A stretch of DNA of 12,304 nucleotides, from NCBI GenBank assembly GCA_964355795.1, contig CAYHEQ010000025.1, forward strand, positions 1-12,304, in the 5' to 3' direction. The notes under the pieces were generated by a model that did no database searches, was not told the DNA's origin, and worked only from the letters and a program-made list of their open reading frames with translations. The DNA is from CAYHEQ01 sp964355795 (lineage in GTDB: Bacteria > Patescibacteriota > JACPGU01). Shown here piece by piece: positions 5,554 to 11,201 of the stretch. Position numbers and translations under genes: made by a program. Each line of letters begins with the position of its first letter. Position 1 is the first letter of the stretch.

Positions 5554-5685
5554 AGGAGTATGCAATAATAGCTCATGAGATGATCTGGTGTTCCCTCGGG
5601 GGACCCGAGACGTTAAAGCCGGATACAAAACATTTCATGAGACGCTACTTCTACAAGAAAATCAATCTTTATGATTGGTTTTTTT
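5554..5685 (+). ncRNA. Candidate structured small RNA
   Basis: Between a plus-strand promoter and a plus-strand intrinsic terminator lies about 130 nt that can fold compactly. P1 pairs CTCATGAGATG (5572-5582) with CATTTCATGAG (5631-5641) over 11 pairs including one G-U. P2 pairs ATCTGG (5583-5588) with CCGGAT (5619-5624) and stacks directly on P1. P3 pairs CTCGGG (5595-5600) with CCCGAG (5604-5609) over a GGA loop. The joining segments ACGTTAAAG and ACAAAA are unpaired. No open frame is apparent, and I do not recognise the RNA as 6S, SRP, RNase P, tmRNA or a known riboswitch. It converges on the 3' end of the broken DUF3800 gene, overlapping its last codons. Confidence 0.6.
5659..5685 (+). 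terminator. Intrinsic terminator of the small RNA
   Basis: AAATCAATC (5659-5667) pairs with GATTGGTTT (5673-5681), with one G-U pair and a five-base loop, followed by a continuous T run to 5685. In the opposite direction the T tract is interrupted, so it works best for plus-strand transcripts. It overlaps the last codons of the DUF3800 gene. Confidence 0.75.
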
Positions 5686-6527
5686 GTTTCTCTATCTTCT
5701 CTTCCCAATGACTCCTAAAGAGTTCTTTTCCTTTTTTCGATAGAAAATTATTTTTTAAAACCTGAAAAAAATCCTCACCAGATTCTTTCTCCTCTAAATA
5801 CCACGCTATTGCTCCCACAATCCAGTCTGCTATCTGGATGTTGGCACTTGTCGTGGAGTCAAGCATCTCTATCTGTATGTTCGTTTTTGTTGAGACATTT
5901 GGAGACAGTCTTGTTTTTATTATCTTCTTAAACTCTTTCCTTTTTATCCTTTTTAGATGTCTCTGATCACAAAAGACTACGAGATTATTATCGTTTATGG
6001 GCAGATACATTTCTAGCAAATCCCCTATAACGCTTGTGTAGAGAAGCCCACTTTCCAGCTTATCTTTTCTCCAATAATCGTTGGGTATATTACTCTTCAA
6101 AAGGTATGCGTAGTTGATTCTAACATCTAGGTCAGCTATCATTTTTAATGTTTTTGGCTTAATATCAAATAATAGAGGCCAAAATCAAAGCTTCGTTCCT
6201 TGTTTAAGCTAAGAAAACAAACAATCTTATTCGTATATGTAGATGATATAATAATCTTGGCTACATTATCGCACAAAACATCGATTTTAGCCTCTAAAAT
6301 TTACCATTAAACCATGTTTTTAGCTTCAAGCAAGGGTCTATTTTAGGATCAGAGAATTTTATCTCTGATTGACCTCTCATTTTCCTCGGAAACTTTGAAT
6401 CTTGCCAACTACGAAATTTTTTTTCAGTTCTTCTATAATCTCCGACAACAAATGAAGCGACCACAAAATACTTTTCATGGTTTGTCCTTGTAAATTGTCC
6501 GCTTTCGTCAAGAAAGATATATGCCAT
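5669..6527 (-). pseudogene. DUF3800-type protein gene split by a small insertion
   Basis: The first part (6527 downward) encodes MAYIFLDESGQF and KYFVVASFVV, the usual DUF3800 opening with its acidic D-E-S. It runs to a stop at 6294-6296 after 77 codons. The second part (open from 6142 to 5669) supplies the rest, including LYTSVIGDLLEMYLP, VVFCDQRHLK and NIQIADWIVGAIAWYLE, also typical of the family. Removing the 158-bp element plus one 8-bp duplication (166 nt) joins LKLKT directly to LKMIADLDVRI in one frame, giving 230 residues. DUF3800 proteins are thought to have an RNase H-like fold; D7/E8 and the aspartates in FCDQ and IADW are candidate metal ligands (inference). The gene begins 23 nt after map, an unusual place for an accessory gene, and is now probably inactive. 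Confidence 0.88.
6156..6313. mobile_element. 158-bp non-coding insertion (MITE-like)
   Basis: The element is flanked by a perfect 8-bp direct repeat, ATGTTTTT, at 6148-6155 and 6314-6321. Its ends are imperfect inverted repeats of about 32-35 bp. The left end starts GGCTTAAT, and the right end in reverse complement starts GGTTTAAT. The inner part TAGAGGCYAAAATC matches in 13 of 14 positions (6173-6186 and 6283-6296). It encodes no protein, so it would be moved in trans. Its right-end TAG creates the premature stop in the host gene. An 8-bp duplication and GG termini are compatible with ISL3- or IS256-like transposases, but the parent family is not determined. Confidence 0.82.
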
Positions 6528-6550
6528 TTTTGTTTTTGTTTGTCATTATC

Positions 6551-7306
6551 CTACTCTGTCAAAATCACCGGGCCCTCTTCCGTCACCGCCACCGTATGCT
6601 CCCAGTGAGCGACGAAAGAACCATCGGTAGCGCGTACCGTCCAGCCGTCAGAGTCAACTGAAACTTTTTCGCCCCCCATCACCACCATCGGCTCAATGGC
6701 GAGCACCATGCCAGCTTTCAGCTCTTCTCCCGTCCCCTTTTTCCCATAATTCGGCACTTGCGGATCTTCGTGCACCCCGTGTCCTACTCCGTGACCAGTG
6801 TAATTTCTGACGATGCCATAACCAAATTTTTCTAAATGGTTTTCTATCGCAAACCCGATATCTCCTATTTTATTGCCCACCTTCACCTCGGCAATCCCCA
6901 ACATCAGAGCATTTTTAGTTTCCGTCACTAATTTTTTGACCGCCTCATCTGCCTGGCCCAAAGTGAAAGAAATAGCCGCGTCGCTATAAAGCCCTTTGTA
7001 AAAAACACCCAGATCCAGCGATACTAAATCCCCTTCGCGAAAGATTTTGTCTTTCGTTGGAATCCCATGCACCACTTCATCGTTGATGGAAACGCAGAGT
7101 GAAGCGGGATAGCCGTGAAAACCCTTGAAAGAGGGTTCGGCGCCCGCTTCTTTGAGCAATTTCTCCGCCTGAATATCTATATCAAGCGCTGTGATATTAT
7201 TCCTGTATTCCGCTTCCACCAGATTTTTCAAAGTAGCCAAAACAGAGGCTAGAATATGACCACCTTCTTTCAAGATCGCAATTTCTTCATAAGTCTTATA
7301 GGTCAT
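6551..7306 (-). CDS. map: Methionine aminopeptidase, type I
   Basis: Map removes the N-terminal methionine from new proteins. The 251-residue product has the full type I set: MTYKTYEEIAILKEGGHILA at the N-terminus, substrate His80 (DEVVHGIP), and metal ligands Asp98 and Asp109 (SLDLGVFYKGLYSDAA). His172 lies in GHGVGHGVHEDP, Glu205 in AIEPMV and Glu236 in HWEHTV. Length is normal (about 250-265). The ATG overlaps the adk stop in an ATGA, implying translational coupling. The first codons (TYKTY) are themselves part of a palindromic junction repeat. The DUF3800 gene starts 23 nt downstream. Confidence 0.97.
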   Translation of the reverse strand: MTYKTYEEIAILKEGGHILASVLATLKNLVEAEYRNNITALDIDIQAEKLLKEAGAEPSFKGFHGYPASLCVSINDEVVHGIPTKDKIFREGDLVSLDLGVFYKGLYSDAAISFTLGQADEAVKKLVTETKNALMLGIAEVKVGNKIGDIGFAIENHLEKFGYGIVRNYTGHGVGHGVHEDPQVPNYGKKGTGEELKAGMVLAIEPMVVMGGEKVSVDSDGWTVRATDGSFVAHWEHTVAVTEEGPVILTE

Positions 7307-7320
7307 ATATGGCTTATAGC
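7289..7320. repeat. Junction repeat, copy 3 (adk/map, within coding sequence)
   Basis: The copy has core ATAGGTCATATATGGCTTAT (7298-7317) and the side word CATAAGTCTTAT also seen at rpoA/rplQ. It straddles the adk/map overlap, so it encodes the end of Adk (SHI and its stop) and the first residues of Map. Confidence 0.7.
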
Positions 7321-7953
7321 TACCATCATCCTCCCATGCACTTCCTGTTCGGTACCGAGACCATCAATTTCCACATATTTCCCGAGCGCCTCATAATGGT
7401 GGCGGATGACACCGAATTGTAAATCAAAAAGATCAAATCTCGTCTCAATAGCCGAGGGCTTGTCGTCTTCTCTTTGAATCAATTCCCCGCCACAGCTGGG
7501 GCATTTCACCTTATCTATTAGTCTGGAATACCCATAATTATTCCGACATTTACTGCAAACTCTTCTATCAGAAAGCCTCTTCACCGCCTCTTCTTTAGTA
7601 ATCTTCAGACAAAGCAAGGTCGGTTGGTCTAGACCGTATTCTTGGCAAAATTGTTCCATTCCTCTGATTTGCGCCAAAGTCCGCGGATAACCATCAAAAA
7701 TAATCATTTTGGTCTTGTCGGTATCGCGTAAAATATCCTTGACCAAGGCTTCAATTAAAAATTCGTCCAATAGCTCGCCCGAAGCCATCGTCTGGCCGAT
7801 CTTCTGGCCCAGAGAGTCGTCTCTTTTGGCCATTTCGCGAAGTAATTTCCCAATAGAAATCAAAGAAAAATCTACCCCCGCTTCGCGGAGCAAATCCACC
7901 TGTGTGCTCTTCCCCGCCCCCGGATACCCAAAGAGAATGTAGTTTTTTGGCAT
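7303..7953 (-). CDS. adk: Adenylate kinase
   Basis: Adk interconverts AMP, ADP and ATP. The 216-residue product starts MPKNYILFGYPGAGKST: a P-loop with Tyr at the position usually occupied by Pro, and Ser where most Adk have Gly (GKST rather than GKGT). DGYPRTLAQ (residues 87-95) matches the AMP/ATP-binding motif. The LID domain is the zinc type, with Cys133, Cys136, Cys151 and Cys154. The ATG at 7953-7951 gives the conserved start; the upstream in-frame extension to 8067 runs through a promoter-like site and a palindrome and is rejected. A terminator separates adk from secY, so adk probably begins a new transcript with map. Confidence 0.96.
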   Translation of the reverse strand: MPKNYILFGYPGAGKSTQVDLLREAGVDFSLISIGKLLREMAKRDDSLGQKIGQTMASGELLDEFLIEALVKDILRDTDKTKMIIFDGYPRTLAQIRGMEQFCQEYGLDQPTLLCLKITKEEAVKRLSDRRVCSKCRNNYGYSRLIDKVKCPSCGGELIQREDDKPSAIETRFDLFDLQFGVIRHHYEALGKYVEIDGLGTEQEVHGRMMVAISHI

Positions 7954-7959
7954 GAGGGT

Positions 7960-7989
7960 ATTATATCCGAATCTCAATCCGAATGAAAT
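7960..7989 (-). promoter_or_regulatory. Candidate promoter of adk-map, possibly leaderless
   Basis: A perfect TATAAT (7965-7960, minus strand) lies six nucleotides before the adk ATG. A weak -35, ATTTCA (7989-7984), precedes it by 18 nt. The expected start would fall on or next to the ATG, implying a leaderless mRNA, and no Shine-Dalgarno site is seen. The terminator after secY makes a promoter here likely. Confidence 0.5.
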
Positions 7990-8020
7990 ATCCAAATCTA
8001 TCCTAATAATTCTCCCTCTA

Positions 8021-8136
8021 TACGACCCTAATCTCACGGTCGTGAGGTTAGGGTCGTAATCTAGCACATCAAAAACCCTTTTGTGCTAGTCGGATGCTCC
8101 ATCCGACAGACAAGAATGTCGGAACTAGGTTCCGAC
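8021..8136. repeat. Cluster of four hairpins between secY and adk
   Basis: Four inverted repeats lie nearly end to end. 8021-8058 has 18-bp arms with one G-T mismatch. 8061-8089 has CTAGCACA arms. 8089-8107 has GTCGGATG arms with a 3-nt loop. 8118-8136 has GTCGGAAC arms with a 3-nt loop. The word ACATCAAAAACCCT is repeated at 8066-8079 and 8146-8159, exactly 80 nt apart. The region encodes no gene; it separates the secY terminator from the adk promoter. Confidence 0.85.
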
Positions 8137-8150
8137 TATCACATTACATC

Positions 8151-8181
8151 AAAAACCCTCGGCCAAGGCCGAGGGTTTTTT
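8151..8181 (-). terminator. Intrinsic terminator after secY (bidirectional)
   Basis: A 14-bp perfect stem, AAAAACCCTCGGCC and its complement, with an AA loop at 8165-8166, has a GC-rich core flanked by A and T runs. It can terminate minus-strand transcripts leaving secY and would also work in the other direction. It lies 45 nt past the secY stop codon. Confidence 0.92.
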
Positions 8182-8186
8182 CATAT

Positions 8187-8223
8187 TTTCGTGAGAATGA
8201 GAGTTAATTTGAGAAAATTTGCG
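8187..8223. repeat. Post-stop spacer repeat, copy 3 (after secY)
   Basis: A more diverged copy of the module found after rplQ and rpsM contains GAGTTAATTTGAGAAAATTT (8201-8220). It ends two bases before the secY stop codon, and is followed in the transcript by the terminator. Confidence 0.6.
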
Positions 8224-8225
8224 AC

Positions 8226-9515
8226 TTAATATTCATCATAACTCCTCATCACAATCTGCGCTTTCATTTGTCTGGCAGTCTCCAAAACTACCGAAACAAT
8301 GATGAGAACCGACGTGCCACCGATCAAAGTATCAAATGATTCTGTGGGGCCAAAAAGCATTGGCAAAACTGCGATAATAGCCAAGAAAAAGGCTCCCGAT
8401 GCTGTCAAGCGATTGATAATAAAGCCCAGATATTGCATCGTTTGGCTACCCGGACGAATGCCCGGGACGAAACCGCCTTGTTTTTGAATATTTTCCGAGA
8501 TCTCCTTGGGATTAAAAATAACCGAAGTGTAAAAGAAAGTGAAAAGCATCACCAGCACAAAATAAGCGACAATATACCAAACGGTCGGCGGATTCAAAGA
8601 CAAAACTTCCCCCATCCATTTGGCGACATTGGCAATCCATTCCGTTCTAGCATTGGAAAATAGCTGGGAAAGAATGCTGGGAAAAATCATAAAAGACATC
8701 GCAAAAATGATCGGAATCACACCAGCCACATTAATCTTAATCGGTAAATGAGAGTCCATCCCACCATAGAGTCGCATACCCCGAACTCTCCTAGCATAGG
8801 AAACTGGGATAAGGCGACTACCCTCATTGGTATAAACGATAGCCGTAATAACGACGATGGAAAGCAGAATAATACCGCCGATACTCATCCATGAATTTAT
8901 TCCTTCGTAACCGGCTTGGAAATTTTGAATAATGCTCGGCAACCCAGCCACAATTCCCAGAGCGATAATCAGAGAGGTGCCGTTGCCGATACCGTTTTCG
9001 GTAATCAATTCACCCAGCCACATCATCAGTATCGTTCCGGCCGTGATAACCACCATCATCATCGCCAAATCAGTGGGCTGAATGTCTTTGAAGAAATCAC
9101 CCGCTTGTTGCGATTTGAGCAACATCGTCATCCCGTAAGCTTGGAGAATGGCCAAAGGCACCGTCAGCCATCGGGTATATTGGCTAATCTTTTTCCTGCC
9201 CTCGTCTCCACCTTCCTTCTGCAGATTCTCCAAAGCGGGAATAACATGGGTTAGAAGCTGAGCGATAATGGAAGCGTTAATATATGGTCCAACGCCCATC
9301 ATAGCGATAGAAAATCGGCTCATCGTCCCGCCAGCGAAAACGTCCATTAAGCCAAAAAGCCGACTATTTTTGAAAAATGCTTGCAAAGCCTCAACATCCA
9401 CTCCGGGGACGGGAATGTGCGCCAAAAGTCTCACCAAAACCAAAAGGAGAACTGTCAACAGAATCTTCTTGCGCAGATCTTTCAGCTTCCAAAATTGTAA
9501 GAATTTATTGGCCAT
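8226..9515 (-). CDS. secY: Protein translocase subunit SecY
   Basis: SecY forms the membrane channel for protein export. The 429-residue product has about ten hydrophobic membrane segments and begins with a short cytoplasmic segment before KILLTVLLLVLVRLLAHIPVPGVD (TM1). Other family motifs are ALENLQKEGGDEGRKKISQYTRW, GNGTSLIIALGIVAGLP, and the cytoplasmic loop YARRVRGMRLYGGMDSHLPIKINVAGVIPIIFA. NPKEISENIQKQGGFVPGIRPG is also present, and the tail QIVMRSYDEY is typical. It follows rplO across a palindromic junction repeat and is followed by a terminator, so it likely ends the spc transcript. Confidence 0.98.
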   Translation of the reverse strand: MANKFLQFWKLKDLRKKILLTVLLLVLVRLLAHIPVPGVDVEALQAFFKNSRLFGLMDVFAGGTMSRFSIAMMGVGPYINASIIAQLLTHVIPALENLQKEGGDEGRKKISQYTRWLTVPLAILQAYGMTMLLKSQQAGDFFKDIQPTDLAMMMVVITAGTILMMWLGELITENGIGNGTSLIIALGIVAGLPSIIQNFQAGYEGINSWMSIGGIILLSIVVITAIVYTNEGSRLIPVSYARRVRGMRLYGGMDSHLPIKINVAGVIPIIFAMSFMIFPSILSQLFSNARTEWIANVAKWMGEVLSLNPPTVWYIVAYFVLVMLFTFFYTSVIFNPKEISENIQKQGGFVPGIRPGSQTMQYLGFIINRLTASGAFFLAIIAVLPMLFGPTESFDTLIGGTSVLIIVSVVLETARQMKAQIVMRSYDEY

Positions 9516-9523
9516 ACCATTGA

Positions 9524-9553
9524 GTATAGGTCATATACGACCTATACGACTTA
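9524..9553. repeat. Junction repeat, copy 4 (rplO/secY)
   Basis: The core at 9524-9547 is a 24-nt near-perfect palindrome (GTATAGGTCATATACGACCT, then ATAC). The repeat reaches the rplO stop codon at 9551-9553 and occupies most of the gap to the secY start at 9515. Confidence 0.8.
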
Positions 9554-10000
9554 TACTATTGTTACTACTCCTCCGGCTTTTTCAATCTTTTCTCGGGCAG
9601 ATTGCGTTACACCATCTACTGCCACGTCTACTTTAACAGAAATCTCGCCATCGCCCAATATTTTTACTTTGTCATATTTGCCGATAATCTTTTTTTCTCG
9701 CAATTGGGTCTTGGTCAATTGGCCATTGATAATATATTTTTCAATATTTTTGAGATTGATTGCAAAAATCTTGTCCACATTATTCTTGGGCCTTTTGAAA
9801 CCCTTGAGCTTGGGGATACGCCACATTAATTGCATCTGGCCACCTTCAAACCCCAGCCTTTTTGAAGAGCCGGAACGAGCCAGATAGCCTTTGTGGCCTC
9901 GCCCTGAAGTTTTGCCCTTGCCACTGCCAGGGCCACGGCCGAGTCTCTTGGCCGCTTTGGAAGTTTTGGTAGATTTGAGAGTATGTAATTTTGTTGGCAT
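9551..10000 (-). CDS. rplO: 50S ribosomal protein L15 (uL15)
   Basis: L15 is a late-assembly 50S protein. The 149-residue product has the Gly/Lys/Arg-rich N-terminus KAAKRLGRGPGSGKGKTSGRGHKG, the GFEGGQMQLMWRIPKLKGFKR block near residues 50-71, and a C-terminal globular part ending VDGVTQSAREKIEKAGGVVTIV. Length is normal (about 144-150). It follows rpsE after only 59 nt, too short for rpmD, so uL30 is absent as expected in CPR bacteria. The last codons and stop touch a junction repeat. No Shine-Dalgarno site is evident. Confidence 0.97.
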   Translation of the reverse strand: MPTKLHTLKSTKTSKAAKRLGRGPGSGKGKTSGRGHKGYLARSGSSKRLGFEGGQMQLMWRIPKLKGFKRPKNNVDKIFAINLKNIEKYIINGQLTKTQLREKKIIGKYDKVKILGDGEISVKVDVAVDGVTQSAREKIEKAGGVVTIV

Positions 10001-10059
10001 GGATTTTTATAATTTTCAATTTTGCAATTTGCAATTTTCAATGAATGTTGCCATGAGTT

Positions 10060-10902
10060 TTAGTCTTGTTTTTCTTCTTTCTTGCTCTTTGGTTCTTCGG
10101 TTTTTTTGTCTTTCTCCGACGCTTCAGTCGGAGCTTGAGGCTGTTCTTTGGTTATCCTCTTCCCGGGTCTTTCCCTCAAACTTTTTAGCGCCTCAAAGGT
10201 CGCGTTCACATTATTAATCTTGTTGCTAGAGCCAAAAGATTTGGCCACAATATCGCTGTAACCAGCCAATTCTACGACCACCCGAACGCCCCCTCCCGCA
10301 ATGATGCCACGGCCTTTTTTGGCAGCTTTCAAAAGCACTTGTGAACCGCGAGATTTGCCCCAAGTATCATGAGGGATAGTCCCGCCAGCAATATCTACAT
10401 TGATGAGATTTTTCTTGGCCGCGTTAATCGCTTTGGCGGAAGCTCTCGCTACTTCGTTGCCCTTACCCAAGCCATAACCAACCCGGCCTTTCTTATCGCC
10501 AATAACCACTAACGCGCGAAAGCGCATTCTCCGTCCGCCCTTGACCACGCGAGTAACGCGGTCAATACTGACCATTTTTTCTTCAAATTCTGACGGCGTC
10601 CTTTCTGGTCTTGGTGGGCGATTATGAGAACGACCACCCCCTTGTTGCCTCCTATCCCCCCTTTGGCCTCCCCCAGCCTGCGCGCTCGTGCCTGCCTCCC
10701 TGCCTATGAGTGGAGCCTTGGCTTCTTCTTTGGGCGCAACAACAGCTTCTGCCACTTCGGTGGCTTCCACAGCTTCTACGGGAAGAGCCACTTCTTCTAC
10801 CGGCCCTTTGATGGCTTCTTCAATATCAGCCACAATTTCGGCCTCTTTTTGCTCTTCCAATTTCACTTCCTTGCTAGTTTTGGCTACTTTGTCTTCAGAC
10901 AT
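10060..10902 (-). CDS. rpsE: 30S ribosomal protein S5 (uS5), long terminal extensions
   Basis: S5 contributes to decoding accuracy and the mRNA entry tunnel. The 280-residue product far exceeds the usual ~165. Residues 1-65 are rich in Glu, Ala and Val (EEAIKGPVEEVALPVEAVEA). Residues 70-103 are Gly/Arg/Gln-rich (GGGQRGDRRQQGGGRSHNR). The S5 core runs from about 105 (EFEEKMVSIDRVTRVVKGGR) to about 255, with GYGLGKGNEVARASAKAI, HDTWGKSRGSQVLL and KSFGSSNKINNVNATFEAL. A charged tail of about 30 residues closes it. The start at 10902 has only a weak upstream GGAATTGAG. The core is certain; the exact start is less so. Confidence 0.96.
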   Translation of the reverse strand: MSEDKVAKTSKEVKLEEQKEAEIVADIEEAIKGPVEEVALPVEAVEATEVAEAVVAPKEEAKAPLIGREAGTSAQAGGGQRGDRRQQGGGRSHNRPPRPERTPSEFEEKMVSIDRVTRVVKGGRRMRFRALVVIGDKKGRVGYGLGKGNEVARASAKAINAAKKNLINVDIAGGTIPHDTWGKSRGSQVLLKAAKKGRGIIAGGGVRVVVELAGYSDIVAKSFGSSNKINNVNATFEALKSLRERPGKRITKEQPQAPTEASEKDKKTEEPKSKKEEKQD

Positions 10903-10943
10903 ATACTCAATTCCAATCTTAATTCTAATTTTTATTCTAATTT

Positions 10944-10978
10944 CTACAAATAAATCATCGCTAACGACTTATTTGTAG
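10944..10978. repeat. Hairpin upstream of rpsE
   Basis: CTACAAATAA (10944-10953) and TTATTTGTAG (10969-10978) form a perfect 10-bp AT-rich stem with a 15-nt loop. It lies about 40 nt upstream of the rpsE start in the untranslated region. No T-tract follows on the minus strand. Confidence 0.7.
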
Positions 10979-11012
10979 TGATTTGAATGAAAATTCGAAT
11001 GCTACGATTTGA
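10950..11012. repeat. 63-nt sequence near-duplicated across the assembly gap
   Basis: The segment matches 11128-11190 at 54 of 63 positions with no gaps, in the same orientation. Either this is a duplicated spacer, or both contig ends cover the same locus and one carries base-call errors. Confidence 0.8.
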
Positions 11013-11030
11013 CTTCGCGCCGCCGCGTGG

Positions 11031-11127
11031 CGGGAGGGGGGGGGGGGGGGGGGGAGGGTTTCGGTGGGGTGCTTGGGGGGGGGAGGGGGGGGGGTGGGGG
11101 TGGGGGTTTTTTTTTTGNNNNNNNNNN
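11031..11127. other. G-rich low-complexity sequence and 10-N assembly gap
   Basis: From about 11031 the sequence is almost only G, with some T, including a run of more than 20 G. It ends in a T run and then ten N at 11118-11127. This resembles read-tail artefact at a contig end joined by a scaffolder, not genomic sequence. The whole gene-free stretch 10903-11201 holds only this, the hairpin and the two near-repeat copies. Confidence 0.85.
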
Positions 11128-11190
11128 ATAAATCATCCCTAACGACCTAATTCTCGTGAATTGAATGAAAAATCGAATCCAACGATTTGA
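11128..11190. repeat. Second copy of the 63-nt sequence flanking the gap
   Basis: This is the right-hand partner of 10950-11012. Reading on the minus strand from the left copy to this one, the nine differences are four A to T, three C to G, one A to G and one T to G. A nine-C run follows at 11194-11202, next to the end of the membrane-protein gene. Confidence 0.8.
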
Positions 11191-11201
11191 ATACCCCCCC
11201 C

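Noticed and set aside
5554..5685. Known RNA families (6S, SRP, tmRNA, RNase P, TPP, guanidine or fluoride riboswitch)
   Set aside because: None of the consensus motifs I know for these fits the core, and no plus-strand gene lies downstream for a riboswitch to control.
6175..6294. Reading the insertion as a 120-bp IS630/mariner-type element with TA duplication
   Set aside because: The inner inverted repeat is bounded by TA, but removing 122 nt does not restore the frame. The larger element with a perfect 8-bp duplication does, and its inverted ends extend to that boundary.
7954..8067. N-terminal extension of adk
   Set aside because: Adenylate kinases begin just before the P-loop. The extension runs through a TATAAT box and an 18-bp-arm palindrome.
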